From Mesorhizobium sp. B2-7-2 (GTDB lineage Bacteria; Pseudomonadota; Alphaproteobacteria; Rhizobiales; Rhizobiaceae): a DNA stretch of 64,000 bases. The notes beneath the pieces were generated by a model, which saw only the letters and a list, made by a program, of their open reading frames with translations, was not told the DNA's origin and ran no database searches. Positions 18,530 to 28,362 of the stretch are shown here, in pieces (within the stretch, counting starts at the first letter, position 1; every line of letters begins with the position of its first letter). Made by a program: the position numbers and the translations under genes. The stretch spans positions 124,001 to 188,000 of the forward strand of contig NZ_VFTZ01000004.1 of NCBI RefSeq assembly GCF_006440775.1, read 5' to 3'.

Positions 18530-19885
18530 CTACCTGGAAAAATCACTGCGCACGATGCCGTGCCTTTGCAGCTTGTCGTAGAAGGTCTTGCGCGGGATGC
18601 CGAGCGCCTCGATGGTGCGCCGGACGTCGCCGTCATTGCGGCCAAGTGTCTCGCGGATGATCTCGGCCTCGTAGCGATCGAGCCGCTCAGGCAAGGGCAC
18701 GGAGGTGCCGCTCTCCGTTGCCGTGGGGGAAGGCGATCCGGCAACGTCCTCGAGCCCGAGCACGAAACGTTCGGCGAAATGGGCGAGCTCGCGCACATTG
18801 CCCGGCCAGTCATGGTCGCTGAGATGACGCCGGACCGCGGCGGAGATTGCCGGCACGGCGCGCCTGAATCGGGCCGCCGCCCGCTCGGCGAAGTATCCGA
18901 ACAACAACGGCACGTCGTCCCGCCGCTCGCGCAGCGGCGGGATCGACAGCGTCACCACGTTGAGCCGGTAATAGAGATCCTCACGGAAAGCGCCGCGCTG
19001 GCTGGCATCGCCGAGATCGACCTTGGCTGCCGCGACCACCCTCAGGTCGACCGGCCGTACCTCATTGGTACCGAGCGGCGTCACCTCGCGCATTTCCAAG
19101 ACGCGCAGCATCTGCACCTGTGTCGAGGCCGGCATGCTTTCGATCTCGTCGAGAAACAACGTGCCGCCGCTTGAATGCTCGATACGGCCGACGCGCTTCT
19201 TCTGCGCGCCGGTGAAGGCGCCGGCCTCGTGGCCGAACAATTCGCTTTCGATGACCGTCTCCGGCAGCGCGCCGCAGTTGAGCGCCACGAAATTGCCCTT
19301 GGCGCGGCGGCTCCAGCGGTGCAGCAGGCTCGCCACCACCTCCTTGCCGGAGCCGGTCTCGCCGGTCACCAGAACGTCGACATCGGTGTCGGCGATCTGC
19401 CGCAGCGTCCGGCGCAGCCGCTCGATCGCCGGCGTCTGGCCGATCAGCGGCAATCCCTCCTGCGCCTGCTCGGCCGCCTCGCGCAGGGCGCGGTTTTCCA
19501 TCACCAGCCGGCGTTTCTCCGCGGCGCGCGCAACGCTCTGCGCCAGCCTGTCGGCGGCGAAAGGCTTGGTGATGAAGTCGTAGGCGCCGTCCTTGATCGC
19601 CTTGACCGCCATGGCGATGTCGCCGTGGCCGGTGACCAGGATAACGGGGATGTCGGGGTCGAGCCGCAGCACGCGGTCGAAAAGCTGCAGCCCGTCGATC
19701 TCCGGCATGCGGATATCCGACACCACCACGCCGGCGAAATTCTTATCGAGCGCTGCCAGCGCTTCGCTCGCCACCGCGTAGGCCGATACCGCAAAGCCGG
19801 CTAGCTCCAGCGTCTGCTTAGTCGCCTTGAGAAGATCGCTGTCGTCATCGATCAGGATTACTGGTGCCGGTTCATGCTTCGTCAT
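18530..19885 (-). CDS. dctD: C4-dicarboxylate response regulator DctD
   Basis: 451-residue NtrC-class activator. Receiver domain at residues about 8-125 with the phospho-Asp in [16 protein letters not shown]+ domain at about 145-370 with Walker [11 protein letters not shown], the sigma54-contact loop GAFTGA and Walker B-like [10 protein letters not shown]; Fis-type helix-turn-helix at the C-terminus ([20 protein letters not shown]). It is expected to activate dctA from the sites at 21753-21803 when phosphorylated by DctB. Its ATG overlaps the dctB stop by 4 bases. Confidence 0.95.
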   Translation of the reverse strand: MTKHEPAPVILIDDDSDLLKATKQTLELAGFAVSAYAVASEALAALDKNFAGVVVSDIRMPEIDGLQLFDRVLRLDPDIPVILVTGHGDIAMAVKAIKDGAYDFITKPFAADRLAQSVARAAEKRRLVMENRALREAAEQAQEGLPLIGQTPAIERLRRTLRQIADTDVDVLVTGETGSGKEVVASLLHRWSRRAKGNFVALNCGALPETVIESELFGHEAGAFTGAQKKRVGRIEHSSGGTLFLDEIESMPASTQVQMLRVLEMREVTPLGTNEVRPVDLRVVAAAKVDLGDASQRGAFREDLYYRLNVVTLSIPPLRERRDDVPLLFGYFAERAAARFRRAVPAISAAVRRHLSDHDWPGNVRELAHFAERFVLGLEDVAGSPSPTATESGTSVPLPERLDRYEAEIIRETLGRNDGDVRRTIEALGIPRKTFYDKLQRHGIVRSDFSR

Positions 19886-21744
19886 GCGCCGGCCTTCGAC
19901 AGATGGATGGTGAAGCGTGTTCCCTGGCCGCTGCTCGAAACCTCGATGCGCCCGCCATAGTCGGCGACGATGTCCTTGGAGATGACGAGGCCGAGCCCGA
20001 GGCCTTTTTCCTTGGAGGTGTTGAAGGGCGTGAACAGGGATTTCAGGATCGCGGGCGGGATGCCCGGCCCGTTGTCGGAAACGACCAGCGCCACGTCTTC
20101 GGTGGTTTCGGTGGCGAAGACTTCGACCCGCGCGCCATCATGGCCATCGAGCGCCTCCAGCGCGTTCTGGAACAGGTTGATCAGCACCTGCTCCAACCGC
20201 AGCCGGTTGCCCATCACCTTCAGCGCCGGCGGCGGCAGCGTGATCGCCAGCGCGTCCAGCCGGCCGGCGAAGCGGCTCCTGAGCAACACCACGGCGCCTT
20301 CGATCACGCTGCGCAGCTCAACCGGCTCGGCGGCGGTGCGGCCCTTGCGGGCAAAGGCTTTCAGCTCTTCGGTGATCGAGCCGATGCGCTCGGTCAGCGC
20401 GGCGATGGCGCCAAGGTTCTCTTCGGCCGACGCGCTCTGCTTGCGCTCCAGGAAGACGCGCGCATTGTCGGCATAGGCGCGGATCGTCGCCACCGGCTGA
20501 TTGATCTCATGCGCGACGCCGGCCGCGACCTGGCCAAGCGTGGCAAGCCGGTTGGCCTGCACCAGCTCCTGCTGCATGACCTGCAGCTTGGCCTCGGTGC
20601 TGCGATGGTCGGCGATCTCGGCCTGCAGCCGGTCGCGTGCCAGGCTGAGATCCTGCGTGCGCTCGACGACGCGGCGCTCGAGCTCGGCCCGCGCGGCCTG
20701 CTCGGCGGCGATCCGCATCTGCGCGGACTGCCTGCGCCACAACAGATAGGCGGCTAATGCGAGGAGCGGGACAAGGACGCCCAGTGTCAGCAGCCGCATC
20801 TCGCGCTGCGCCGCCGCGATCGGCGCTTCGGCCGGAACGAGATAGTCGAGCCGCCACGGCGTCGACGGCACCGCGGTCGACAGCCGCAGATACTCGGCGT
20901 CGCTGCCCCCGGGCGTGATGGCATGGACCAGCGCGACGTCGGAGCTGAGCGGTTGTGGTTTGGTGACCGGCAACGGCACCAGCGGCGCATCGCCGAATTG
21001 CTGGCTGGTGCGGATACCGGCGAGCATCGGCCGGCTGAGCGGCTCTGTCGTCAGGAAGCGCCAGGAGGGCACACTGGTGATCAGCACCACGCCATGCTCG
21101 TCGCTGACATAGGCCGGGCGGTTGGCCTCGTGCCAGTCGGCCTCGAGCTGGTCGAACTCCATCTTGACCACGACGACGCCGAGCGGCCCCGAAGCGCCGT
21201 CGACACGGCGCGAGATGTAAAGACCCGGACGCTTGCTGACATTGCCGAGCGCGAAATATTCGGCCGTGCCGGACTGCATCGCGCCCGAGAAGTAGGCGCG
21301 AAAGCCGTAGTCGTTGCCGACGAAGCTCACCGGCTCGCGCCAATTGCTGGAAGCGATCGCCAAGCCGTCCGTGCCGGTGACATAGAGCACCGAGGCCTTG
21401 GTGCCGGACACCAGCCCTTCGAGCTTGCGGTTGAGCACGTCGATCGCGGCAGGGCTGCGTTGCGTCAGCGCGTCATGCACCTGCTGGTCCTCCGACAAAA
21501 GCAGCGGTAGCGCGCGCGGATTTTCCAACACAGCGCGCAACAGCGCGACCTTGAGGTTGGCGTCGGTGCGCCCTTGCGTGGCTAAAGCCTCGATCTCGGT
21601 CGAACGGCCGTAGAGGCCGGCGCCGTAAAGCGCCGCGAGCACGATCAGCAGCGCCACCGCCGCGAACAGCAGCCAGGCGCGACGCGCCCGCCCGGCAAGC
21701 AGTTCGGGCGTGGCAATAAGGACAGCGGCAGGGCGTTGCAGCAT
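19882..21744 (-). CDS. dctB: C4-dicarboxylate sensor kinase DctB
   Basis: About 620 residues. Two membrane segments (about 22-42 and 296-316) bracket a periplasmic double-Cache-type sensor domain with the family segments [19 protein letters not shown] and [21 protein letters not shown] coiled-coil segment follows, then the His box [19 protein letters not shown] and the ATP-binding N, G1 and G2 boxes ([33 protein letters not shown]). The start is uncertain: ATG at 21744 is chosen because the alternatives (ATG 21759, TTG 21771) would put the coding region over a DctD-like site. No strong ribosome binding site is seen for any of the three. Confidence 0.93.
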   Translation of the reverse strand: MLQRPAAVLIATPELLAGRARRAWLLFAAVALLIVLAALYGAGLYGRSTEIEALATQGRTDANLKVALLRAVLENPRALPLLLSEDQQVHDALTQRSPAAIDVLNRKLEGLVSGTKASVLYVTGTDGLAIASSNWREPVSFVGNDYGFRAYFSGAMQSGTAEYFALGNVSKRPGLYISRRVDGASGPLGVVVVKMEFDQLEADWHEANRPAYVSDEHGVVLITSVPSWRFLTTEPLSRPMLAGIRTSQQFGDAPLVPLPVTKPQPLSSDVALVHAITPGGSDAEYLRLSTAVPSTPWRLDYLVPAEAPIAAAQREMRLLTLGVLVPLLALAAYLLWRRQSAQMRIAAEQAARAELERRVVERTQDLSLARDRLQAEIADHRSTEAKLQVMQQELVQANRLATLGQVAAGVAHEINQPVATIRAYADNARVFLERKQSASAEENLGAIAALTERIGSITEELKAFARKGRTAAEPVELRSVIEGAVVLLRSRFAGRLDALAITLPPPALKVMGNRLRLEQVLINLFQNALEALDGHDGARVEVFATETTEDVALVVSDNGPGIPPAILKSLFTPFNTSKEKGLGLGLVISKDIVADYGGRIEVSSSGQGTRFTIHLSKAGA

Positions 21745-21752
21745 GCCGCATC

Positions 21753-21803
21753 TGTGCATGATTTCGCACAAACCGCAAATCGATCTATGCGGATAGCCGC
21801 ACT
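21753..21803 (+). promoter_or_regulatory. Two DctD-like upstream activator sites
   Basis: Site 1, TGTGCATGATTTCGCACA (21753-21770), and site 2, TATGCGGATAGCCGCACT (21786-21803), are both 18 bases and share the TGTGC...GCACA dyad known for DctD sites in Rhizobium and Sinorhizobium. Their centres are 33 bases apart, about three helical turns. They lie about 75-125 bases upstream of the sigma54 promoter of dctA, a normal enhancer distance. Confidence 0.75.
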
Positions 21804-21877
21804 AGCCTTCTCCAAAGCACTTGTCGCAAAATCGAAAAATCAAACAAAATCAACAAAGAGAGACACCCGGCACCATC

Positions 21878-21893
21878 TGGCACGCGCGTTGCA
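21878..21893 (+). promoter_or_regulatory. Sigma54 (-24/-12) promoter of dctA
   Basis: TGGCACGCGCGTTGCA matches the RpoN consensus TGGCACG-N4-TTGC with the GG and GC dinucleotides correctly spaced. Transcription would begin near 21904, about 78 bases before the dctA ATG. Confidence 0.9.
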
Positions 21894-21981
21894 GATGCTT
21901 CCGCAGCAGCCGCGAGGCTGTGGAGGTCAACAGCCCCCTGGGAGGTCGAGCGTTTCGATCGGGGGCCGAACGGAGGATATC

Positions 21982-23316
21982 ATGCAGACAGCAATCGCTG
22001 CCGCCGAACCGCGCGGCAAGGTTCCCTTCTACCGCCATCTCTATGTCCAGGTCCTGGTGGCGATCGCCGCCGGCATCCTGCTTGGCCATTTCTATCCCGA
22101 CCTGGGCGCCTCGCTGAAGCCGCTTGGCGACGCCTTCATCAAGCTGGTCAAGATGGTCATCGCGCCGGTGATCTTCCTCACCGTGGCGACCGGCATCGCG
22201 GGCGTTTCCGACCTGCACAAGGTCGGCCGCGTCGCCGGCAAGGCGATGATCTATTTCCTCGTTTTCTCGACGCTGGCGCTCATCGTCGGCCTCGTCGTGT
22301 CGAACGTCATCCAGCCCGGCGCCGGCATGCACATCAACCCCGCGACCCTCGACCCATCGAAGGTGGCGACCTTCACCGAGAAGGCGCATGACACGACGAT
22401 CGTCGGCTTCCTGATGAACATCATTCCGGACACCATCACCGGCGCCTTCGCCCAAGGCGATATCCTGCAGGTGCTGTTCTTCTCGGTGCTGTTCGGCATC
22501 GCGCTGGCGATGGTTGGCGAACGTGGCCGTCCGGTCGTCGATTTCCTGCAGGCGCTGACCGCGCCGGTCTTCCGCCTCGTCGCCATACTGATGAAGGCCG
22601 CCCCGATCGGCGCTTTCGGCGCCATGGCTTTCACCGTCGGCAAATACGGCATCGGCGCGATCGCCAACCTCGCCTTGCTGATCGGCACTTTCTATCTGAC
22701 GTCGCTGCTCTTCGTGCTCGTCGTGCTCGGCGCTGTGGCATGGTATAACGGCTTCTCCATCCTGGCGCTGATCCGCTACATCAAGGAGGAATTGCTCCTG
22801 GTGCTCGGCACCTCGTCCTCCGAGGCGGCGCTGCCCGGCCTGATGGCCAAGATGGAGCGCGCCGGCTGCAACCGCTCGGTGGTCGGCCTGGTCATCCCGA
22901 CCGGCTATTCCTTCAACCTCGACGGCACCAACATCTACATGACGCTGGCAGCGCTGTTCATCGCCCAGGCGACCGATACGCCGCTCACCTTCGGCGACCA
23001 GATACTGCTTCTGCTGGTCGCCATGCTGAGCTCTAAGGGCGCCGCCGGCATCACCGGCGCCGGCTTCATCACTTTGGCCGCGACGCTCTCGGTCGTGCCC
23101 TCGGTGCCGGTCGCCGGCATTGCGCTGATCCTCGGCGTCGACCGCTTCATGTCGGAATGCCGCGCGCTCACCAACTTTGTCGGCAACGCGGTCGCGACCA
23201 TCGTCGTGGCCCGCTGGGAAGGCGAGCTCGACCAGAAGCAATTCGCCGCCGCCATGGCCGGCCAGTTGCCGGAAGAGGCAGACCTTGCGCTCTCGGGCGG
23301 CCTGCAGCCCGCCTAG
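21982..23316 (+). CDS. dctA: C4-dicarboxylate transporter DctA
   Basis: 444-residue inner-membrane cation symporter of the DAACS family for succinate, fumarate and malate, the main carbon supply of rhizobia in nodules. Seen: several hydrophobic helices, the serine-rich re-entrant loop [18 protein letters not shown], the transport-site segment [25 protein letters not shown] and the [11 protein letters not shown] loop. The ATG at 21982 is preceded by CGGAGG at 21971-21976; a longer upstream frame covers the promoter and is rejected. It is divergent from dctBD and followed by a strong terminator. Confidence 0.97.
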   Translation: MQTAIAAAEPRGKVPFYRHLYVQVLVAIAAGILLGHFYPDLGASLKPLGDAFIKLVKMVIAPVIFLTVATGIAGVSDLHKVGRVAGKAMIYFLVFSTLALIVGLVVSNVIQPGAGMHINPATLDPSKVATFTEKAHDTTIVGFLMNIIPDTITGAFAQGDILQVLFFSVLFGIALAMVGERGRPVVDFLQALTAPVFRLVAILMKAAPIGAFGAMAFTVGKYGIGAIANLALLIGTFYLTSLLFVLVVLGAVAWYNGFSILALIRYIKEELLLVLGTSSSEAALPGLMAKMERAGCNRSVVGLVIPTGYSFNLDGTNIYMTLAALFIAQATDTPLTFGDQILLLLVAMLSSKGAAGITGAGFITLAATLSVVPSVPVAGIALILGVDRFMSECRALTNFVGNAVATIVVARWEGELDQKQFAAAMAGQLPEEADLALSGGLQPA

Positions 23317-23341
23317 CCGACCAGCATCCTCCCGATGCCGA

Positions 23342-23376
23342 GCAGGCCGCGGCAAGCGCCGCGGCCTGTTCTTTTT
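23342..23376 (+). terminator. Rho-independent terminator of dctA
   Basis: Perfect 11-base stem CAGGCCGCGGC (23343-23353), loop AAGC, GCCGCGGCCTG (23358-23368), followed by TTCTTTTT. It lies 26 bases after the dctA stop and is the clearest intrinsic terminator in the window. Confidence 0.9.
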
Positions 23377-23448
23377 GTCGGCTGCCGCATAGGGTGGCGC
23401 GGCGCCGCACTCCTGCCGGTGCATTCCCGTTGCATTCAGGGCCGGTCG

Positions 23449-24030
23449 ATGAGCAGTGCGTTTCCCGAGATCTACGTCGTTCGCCATGGCGAGACGGAGT
23501 GGAGCGCATCGGGCAGGCACACCGGCCGCACCGACATCCCCTTGACCGCCAAAGGCGAAGAGGCCGCGCGCGGCATCTTCGATCGGCTCAAGGACCTGAC
23601 GTTCCAGGCGGTCTGGTCAAGCCCCTCGCAGCGCGCTTTCGACACCTGCCGGCTCGCCGGCTTCGGCGAGCGCGCGGTGAAGAAATCCGACCTGCAGGAA
23701 TGGGACTACGGCGCTTATGAAGGCGCGACGACCAAAGAGATCCTGTCCAAGCGACCCGGCTGGCAATTGTTCCGCGACGGCTGTCCGGGCGGCGAGACGG
23801 CGGCCGATGTCGGCGCACGCGCCGATGCCATCATTGCCGGGCTGCGCGCGATTGCCGGCAATGTGCTCATCTTCTCCAGCTCGCATTTCCTGCGTGTCTT
23901 CGCATCACGCTGGGTCGGCCTGCCGCCGGCAGGCGGCGAGCACTTTGTGCTCGATACCGCCAGCCTTAGCATCCTGGGCTACGAGCATGATCTGACCGAG
24001 CCGGTCATCCGGCGGTGGAACCAGAAGTAG
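23449..24030 (+). CDS. Histidine phosphatase (phosphoglycerate mutase-like)
   Basis: 193-residue member of the branch 1 histidine phosphatase superfamily. Seen: the phosphohistidine motif VVRHGETEWSASGRHTGRTD, a second-half SSPSQRAFDTCRLAG, the acidic LQEWDYGAYEG and the FSSSHFLRVFASRW histidine. The size and the EWDYGxYEG segment fit small broad-specificity or sugar-phosphate phosphatases better than true glycolytic phosphoglycerate mutase (about 230-250 residues). The ATG at 23449 is chosen because the longer frame upstream overlaps the dctA terminator. Substrate unknown. Confidence 0.85.
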   Translation: MSSAFPEIYVVRHGETEWSASGRHTGRTDIPLTAKGEEAARGIFDRLKDLTFQAVWSSPSQRAFDTCRLAGFGERAVKKSDLQEWDYGAYEGATTKEILSKRPGWQLFRDGCPGGETAADVGARADAIIAGLRAIAGNVLIFSSSHFLRVFASRWVGLPPAGGEHFVLDTASLSILGYEHDLTEPVIRRWNQK

Positions 24031-24059
24031 CCGCAGCTCGATAGCAGCTCAGGCGTCTC

Positions 24060-24285
24060 TGGAGATTAGGCGAAACCCCTCAGCCTCGTCATTCAAGGGC
24101 GGAGCAAGGAGCGAAGCGACGCGGCGCAGACCCTAGAATCCATGCCGTTACCTACAAGCGTTGCGCCGGTCCAAATCGACCTCCGTCTTGCGCCGCTTTT
24201 GCCCTTCGGGCGAGGTCACGGAATGGATCCTCGGGTCTACGCGTCCGCTTCGCTCCCGCTCCGCCCGTGGATGACGAAGTTCGGG
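24060..24285. repeat. Foldback intergenic element, copy 1
   Basis: Left end CGTCATTCAAGGGCGGAGCA and right end TGCTCCGCCC-like GCTCCGCCCGTGGATGACG are near-inverted copies, so the element can fold on itself over about 190 bases. Inner words include GGAGCGAAGCGACGCGGCGC and GTCACGGAATGGATCC. Copies 2 and 3 are at 50341-50572 and 62049-62270. A shared GGAGATTAGGCGAAA word flanks it at 24060. It fills most of the gap between the phosphatase and the convergent pseudouridine synthase gene. Confidence 0.75.
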
Positions 24286-24307
24286 CGCAGCCATTGGGGG
24301 TCGACGC

Positions 24308-25075
24308 CTACGCTGAAAGCATCGCCAGCTCCTCGGCCGTCAAATGCCGCGCCTTGCCCTTGGCAAGCTCGCCAAGCTGCAGCCGCCCGATCGCCACCCT
24401 GACCAGCCTCAGCACCTCGATGTCGAAGGCGGCGAGCAGCCTGCGGATCTGCCGGTTGCGTCCCTCGTCGAGCACGATCTCCAGCCAGGCTGTCCGCCCG
24501 CCGCTGCGCAACAGCGCGATCGAGCTTGCCCTGAGCAACTCGCCGTCGACGACGGCGCCCTGACGAACGCGCTCCAGCATTTCCTCGTCGGGCGCGGCCG
24601 CGATCTGCACGTGATAGGTCTTGGCGACATGCGAGGCGGGGTCGAGCAGGCCGTTTGCCCAGCGCGTGTCGTTGCTCATCAAAAGCAGCCCTTCGCTCGC
24701 CTTGTCTAGCCGGCCGACGGGCGACACGAACGGCAGGTCAAGCCCTCCCAGGCAGTCATAGACGGTGCCGCGGCCCTCCGGGTCGTCGCGGGTGGTGACC
24801 AGCCCGCGCGGCTTGTTGACCATCAGATAGACCGTGCGCTCGGCAATGACGCGCTCGCCGTCGACGGTGATGCGGTCGCCATCGGGATCGATGCGCAGCA
24901 AGGCATCGCGCACCGTCTTGCCGTTGACCTGCACGCGGCCGTCGACGACGAGACGCTCGGCCTGCGTGCGCGAGCAGAAGCCAAGCTTGGACAGCGCTCG
25001 GGCGAGGTTGACTTTGGCGACGATGGATCGTCTGTCGGGTTGGCGTGCCACTATCTTTGTCTTCGAACGTCTCAA
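24308..25075 (-). CDS. S4-domain pseudouridine synthase (RsuA/RluB/E/F family)
   Basis: About 255 residues. N-terminal S4 RNA-binding domain at about 20-65 ([32 protein letters not shown]), then the catalytic domain with the family motif [16 protein letters not shown], where the Asp is the nucleophile, and the [33 protein letters not shown]-terminal segment. It should make pseudouridine in ribosomal RNA; whether at the 16S RsuA site or a 23S RluB/RluE/RluF site cannot be decided by eye. No ATG is present near the start: TTG at 25075 or GTG at 25051 are possible, and the S4 domain begins shortly after both. Confidence 0.88.
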   Translation of the reverse strand: MRRSKTKIVARQPDRRSIVAKVNLARALSKLGFCSRTQAERLVVDGRVQVNGKTVRDALLRIDPDGDRITVDGERVIAERTVYLMVNKPRGLVTTRDDPEGRGTVYDCLGGLDLPFVSPVGRLDKASEGLLLMSNDTRWANGLLDPASHVAKTYHVQIAAAPDEEMLERVRQGAVVDGELLRASSIALLRSGGRTAWLEIVLDEGRNRQIRRLLAAFDIEVLRLVRVAIGRLQLGELAKGKARHLTAEELAMLSA

Positions 25076-25148
25076 AACGCCGCAACCGATGCCACGCCTG
25101 GCGAGATGGGCGCAAGCGGCTCCGTCACCTATTTCGGGTCGTCCAATT

Positions 25149-25631
25149 TCACTCCTGCGGCGCGCTCAGCCGCCGGTAGGTGACGCCGTCGAATGTTGCC
25201 GTCACGAAGCTGTTGACCGACATCTTGTGCTTGCGCCCGTCGCTGCAGGCATAGAGCGGCCAGCCGGTCTCGCTGCACTCGCTGGCTATGCAGATGCGGG
25301 TTACGCAGTTGCCTGTGGTCAGCCGGAAGCCTCCCTTGCCGGCAAAGCCCTGCAGCAGGCTGCCATCCGAGGAACGCCATGTCCGCTGCTGGAATTCAGG
25401 CCGCAGCTGAAGAGGCTCGAGCGGGGCGGCGAGGTTGGCGGTGCCGATAACTCCGGCGAGCAGCAGGCGATAGCGCGCCATTCCGGTCGTATAGGCGGTC
25501 ACGAGGTCGGATTCGCCCGAGTAGGTCGTTGCAAGCTCGACGCCGTCGAGCAGGTGAGACGCCTGCCCGCCCGCCTCTGTCGGCCCCGCCAGGGCAACCA
25601 GGGCAACAAGGGCCAGGCAAGCGCGTGACAT
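25149..25631 (-). CDS. Hypothetical secreted protein
   Basis: 160 residues starting at the ATG at 25631. The N-terminus [22 protein letters not shown] looks like a Sec signal with cleavage near residue 20. The mature part has several cysteines ([21 protein letters not shown]) and alternating polar and hydrophobic stretches, suggesting a small disulfide-bonded periplasmic beta domain. No family recognised. It lies between the pseudouridine synthase gene (73 bases downstream) and the SARP-type regulator gene (89 bases upstream), all on the same strand, so it may share the regulator's transcript. Confidence 0.65.
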   Translation of the reverse strand: MSRACLALVALVALAGPTEAGGQASHLLDGVELATTYSGESDLVTAYTTGMARYRLLLAGVIGTANLAAPLEPLQLRPEFQQRTWRSSDGSLLQGFAGKGGFRLTTGNCVTRICIASECSETGWPLYACSDGRKHKMSVNSFVTATFDGVTYRRLSAPQE

Positions 25632-25720
25632 CTCGATTTCCAGCAGCCATGCATATCCCGGCGTGCCAGCGCCCCCGGCTGCCTGCCTTACCATCTCGCC
25701 GATTGGCCTCCGGCGCAAGA

Positions 25721-27424
25721 TCAGCCGTGGCCTCCCATCCGCGCCAGGCATCGGGCCTGGTCGCGGGGCCGACCAAGCTCTTCGTAGCGGCCGGCCGCCT
25801 CCTCGAAGGCGGCGAGCGCGCGCACTTCCTTGTCCTGTGCCCGCCGCTGCACGCCCCGCGCCTCCCAAAGCGCTGCTGCCCAAGGGCCGCCTTGCCACAT
25901 GCCGGCGATGCGTTCGGCGTCGTTCAGGCGGCGGTCGACCTGTTCCAATTCGCCCGCCTCGGCAAGCGCGATCACCGAGGCGGTGCGCAACGCCATCGAG
26001 CATGGCTGGCAGGCGCCCGGCGTCAACAGCCTGTCGCCCGCGAGGATCTCCTCGGCGACCATTTTCGGCGTCGATGCCGCCCGCACCGCCAGCGCCTGCA
26101 TGCGCATGATGAGATGCGGCGAAAGCCAGGAACGTTCGGCATCGGTGAGGCCGCGCTGGATCAGGCGACTGGCTCGCCATTTCTGGCCGCGCTCCAGGGC
26201 GATCTCGGCCAGTCGCTCGATCGCCAGCACACGGCCGGCAACCGCGTCCGACTCGAGGAGCAGCCGCTCGGCTTCAGTAAGGAATTGCTCGGCTTTGTCG
26301 AGCTCGCCCGAAAACAACGCCGCCTCGCCGAGGAGCAGGCAGGCGAGACCGCGTCCGGCGCTCGATTCCGCCTCCTCGGCCACCGCGAGCAGTTCCTCGG
26401 CCAGCCCGGCGACTTCGGCATGGCCTTTGGCGCTGCACAGACAGAACTCGGACAGGCACAGATGTCCATCGAAGACATGTTGCACGAAGGTCGGCTTGGC
26501 GCGGACCCATTCGATGAATTCGGACCGGAACAGCTGCGGCCATCGCGCCTGCATCATCGAGGCAAGTCCCAGCAGCGCGCTCGCCTCGCCGACCTCGCGC
26601 GGCAAATCGGCGCCGAGCGCCAGATCGCGTGTCTGCCGCGCGATCTCGCTCGCCTTGTCGAACTCGCCGCTCTGCAGGTGCACCAGGCCCCAGGCAAGCG
26701 AGGTGCGGATGCGCTCCGAGGGGCTGACTGTCTCCGTGCCTGATAGCGTCAGCGCCTCCTCGTAGAGCGCGATGGTCGCGGCGCTCGGCCCGACGCCGAG
26801 CTCGGCATGCAGGTTGTCGCGAAGCTGGTTGAACTGGCGGATCGCCTCGACGCGGTTGCCGGCATCGAGCGCCGCCTGCATCAGTGCGCATTGCGCCTGC
26901 TCGTCGGCCGGGTCGAGCGCGATGAGCCGCTGCCACAAGCCGCCGGCGCGCAACAGGTCGCTGTAGCGTTGCTGTATCTGCGCGCGGGGGGTGTCGAGCC
27001 ATTCGACGAAAAGGTCGTCGGGCAAGAGCCTGCCGCCGTAGAGGTCGGCCGCATGTTCGAAAGCGCTTTTGTCGCCGCCCCGGAGCGCCGCTTTTGCGGC
27101 CGCCTCGAAGTTTTCGATATCGATGTCGAGCTCCGCATCGGGTGCGAGCGCGATGATGTCGTTGCCGATCTCGATTAGTTCATGGGCGCCAAGCGCGCGG
27201 CGCGCGAAATGGACGGCTTTGCGGAGGCTGCCGCCGGCCGCTTCCAGGTCGGCGTCGGGCCAGAAAGTCTCCATCACCTGCTCGCGGTGCATGCGATGCG
27301 CGGGCCTCAGCGCGAGCAGCTTGACCAGCGCGGCGGCGCGTTCGCGTCGCCAGTCGGCCCCTGGTATCGCCCGGCCGTCGACACTGACGGCGAAGCGGCC
27401 GAGCAGATGGATCGAAACGCGCAT
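25721..27424 (-). CDS. SARP/BTAD-type transcriptional regulator
   Basis: 567 residues. Residues about 1-95 are an OmpR-like winged-helix DNA-binding domain (VSIHLLGRFAVSVDGRAI, RRERAAALVKLLALRPAHRMHREQVMETFWPD). Residues about 100-245 are a bacterial transcriptional activator domain (DIDIENFEAAAKAAL, YGGRLLPDDLFVEWLDTPRAQIQQRY, LHAELGVGPSAATIALYEE). The remaining 320 residues are alanine/leucine-rich helices with TPR-like spacing. There is no NB-ARC ATPase segment. SARP proteins are best known as activators in Actinobacteria. The ATG at 27424 starts directly at the domain. It is divergent from the peroxiredoxin gene across 131 bases and may regulate it; that link is inference. Confidence 0.85.
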   Translation of the reverse strand: MRVSIHLLGRFAVSVDGRAIPGADWRRERAAALVKLLALRPAHRMHREQVMETFWPDADLEAAGGSLRKAVHFARRALGAHELIEIGNDIIALAPDAELDIDIENFEAAAKAALRGGDKSAFEHAADLYGGRLLPDDLFVEWLDTPRAQIQQRYSDLLRAGGLWQRLIALDPADEQAQCALMQAALDAGNRVEAIRQFNQLRDNLHAELGVGPSAATIALYEEALTLSGTETVSPSERIRTSLAWGLVHLQSGEFDKASEIARQTRDLALGADLPREVGEASALLGLASMMQARWPQLFRSEFIEWVRAKPTFVQHVFDGHLCLSEFCLCSAKGHAEVAGLAEELLAVAEEAESSAGRGLACLLLGEAALFSGELDKAEQFLTEAERLLLESDAVAGRVLAIERLAEIALERGQKWRASRLIQRGLTDAERSWLSPHLIMRMQALAVRAASTPKMVAEEILAGDRLLTPGACQPCSMALRTASVIALAEAGELEQVDRRLNDAERIAGMWQGGPWAAALWEARGVQRRAQDKEVRALAAFEEAAGRYEELGRPRDQARCLARMGGHG

Positions 27425-27555
27425 CAAAGCACCATCCGGAAGAAGGAGAGCCGGCGCCAAAGCCATCACCAGCCGGCGGTGGTCGGGGAACGCTGGCGGA
27501 ACATAGATTTCCTAATATGCCTTCGCAATCAAAATCCAACCGAAAGGAAATGACC

Positions 27556-28221
27556 ATGTCACTCCGTATCGCAGACATCGCCCCCGACTTCACCGCCGAC
27601 ACCACGCAAGGTCCGATCTCCTTCCACGAGTGGCTGGGCAAGGACTGGGGCATCCTGTTCTCGCATCCTAAGGACTACACGCCGGTCTGCACCACCGAGC
27701 TCGGTTACATGGCGCGCCTCAAGCCCGAATTCGACAAGCGCGGCGTCAAGGTCATCGGCCTGTCCGTCGACCCGGTCGAGAAGCATGCCGGCTGGGCGAA
27801 GGACATCGCCGAGACGCAAGGCATGGCGCCGAACTTCCCGATGATCGGCGACCCGACGCTCGCCGTCTCGCAGCTCTACGACATGCTTCCGGCGTCGGCG
27901 GGCAGCAGCGCCGACGGCCGCACCGCCGCCGACAATCAGACGGTTCGCAATGTCTACGTCATCGGCCCCGACAAGAAGATCAAGCTCGTCATATCCTACC
28001 CGATGACGACGGGCCGCAACTTCGACGAGGTGCTGCGCGTCGTCGACTCCCTGCAACTGACGGCCAAGCATCGCCTGGCGACTCCGGTGAACTGGAAGCC
28101 CGGCGACGACGTCATCATCGCCGGTTCGGTGTCGAACGATGAAGCAAAGCAGCTCTATCCGCAGGGCTGGAAGGAACCGAAACCCTATATCCGCATCGTG
28201 CCGCAGCCTGTGCTGACCTGA
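27556..28221 (+). CDS. 1-Cys peroxiredoxin (Prx6 family)
   Basis: 221-residue cytoplasmic thiol peroxidase that reduces hydrogen peroxide and organic peroxides. The peroxidatic Cys45 lies in SHPKDYTPVCTTELGY. The length, the long C-terminal extension (TPVNWKPGDDVIIAGSVSNDEAKQLYPQGWKEPKPYIRIV) and the lack of a resolving Cys fit the Prx6 group. Two ATGs are available; that at 27556 has AAGGA 6-7 bases upstream, while the one at 27550 directly abuts it. A short 7-base stem (CTGACCT/AGGTCAG at 28213-28229) overlaps the stop without a T-run. Probably transcribed with the flavoprotein gene 141 bases downstream. Confidence 0.93.
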   Translation: MSLRIADIAPDFTADTTQGPISFHEWLGKDWGILFSHPKDYTPVCTTELGYMARLKPEFDKRGVKVIGLSVDPVEKHAGWAKDIAETQGMAPNFPMIGDPTLAVSQLYDMLPASAGSSADGRTAADNQTVRNVYVIGPDKKIKLVISYPMTTGRNFDEVLRVVDSLQLTAKHRLATPVNWKPGDDVIIAGSVSNDEAKQLYPQGWKEPKPYIRIVPQPVLT

Positions 28222-28362
28222 CAGGTCAGGCATCGAGATCTGAGGCGACGGGCATCGGCGGCGAGGACGTGAGAGACACATCCCCGCCGCCCCACAACCG
28301 AAAGACAGTGAGCAAATTCAAATCCGGCGCTTCTGCATAGCGCCAAGACGAGGGGAACCGAG

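Noticed and set aside
21745..21771. Longer dctB start at TTG 21771 or ATG 21759
   Set aside because: Both would overlap the 18-base DctD-like dyad and lack a ribosome binding site; 21744 is preferred, though not proven.
21850..23520. 556-codon open frame opposite dctA
   Set aside because: Low-complexity DRHQ-rich translation covering the sigma54 promoter, the terminator and dctA; a shadow of dctA.
28213..28229. Terminator after the peroxiredoxin gene
   Set aside because: A 7-base stem with a 3-base loop overlaps the stop but has no T-run, and the flavoprotein gene follows closely on the same strand.
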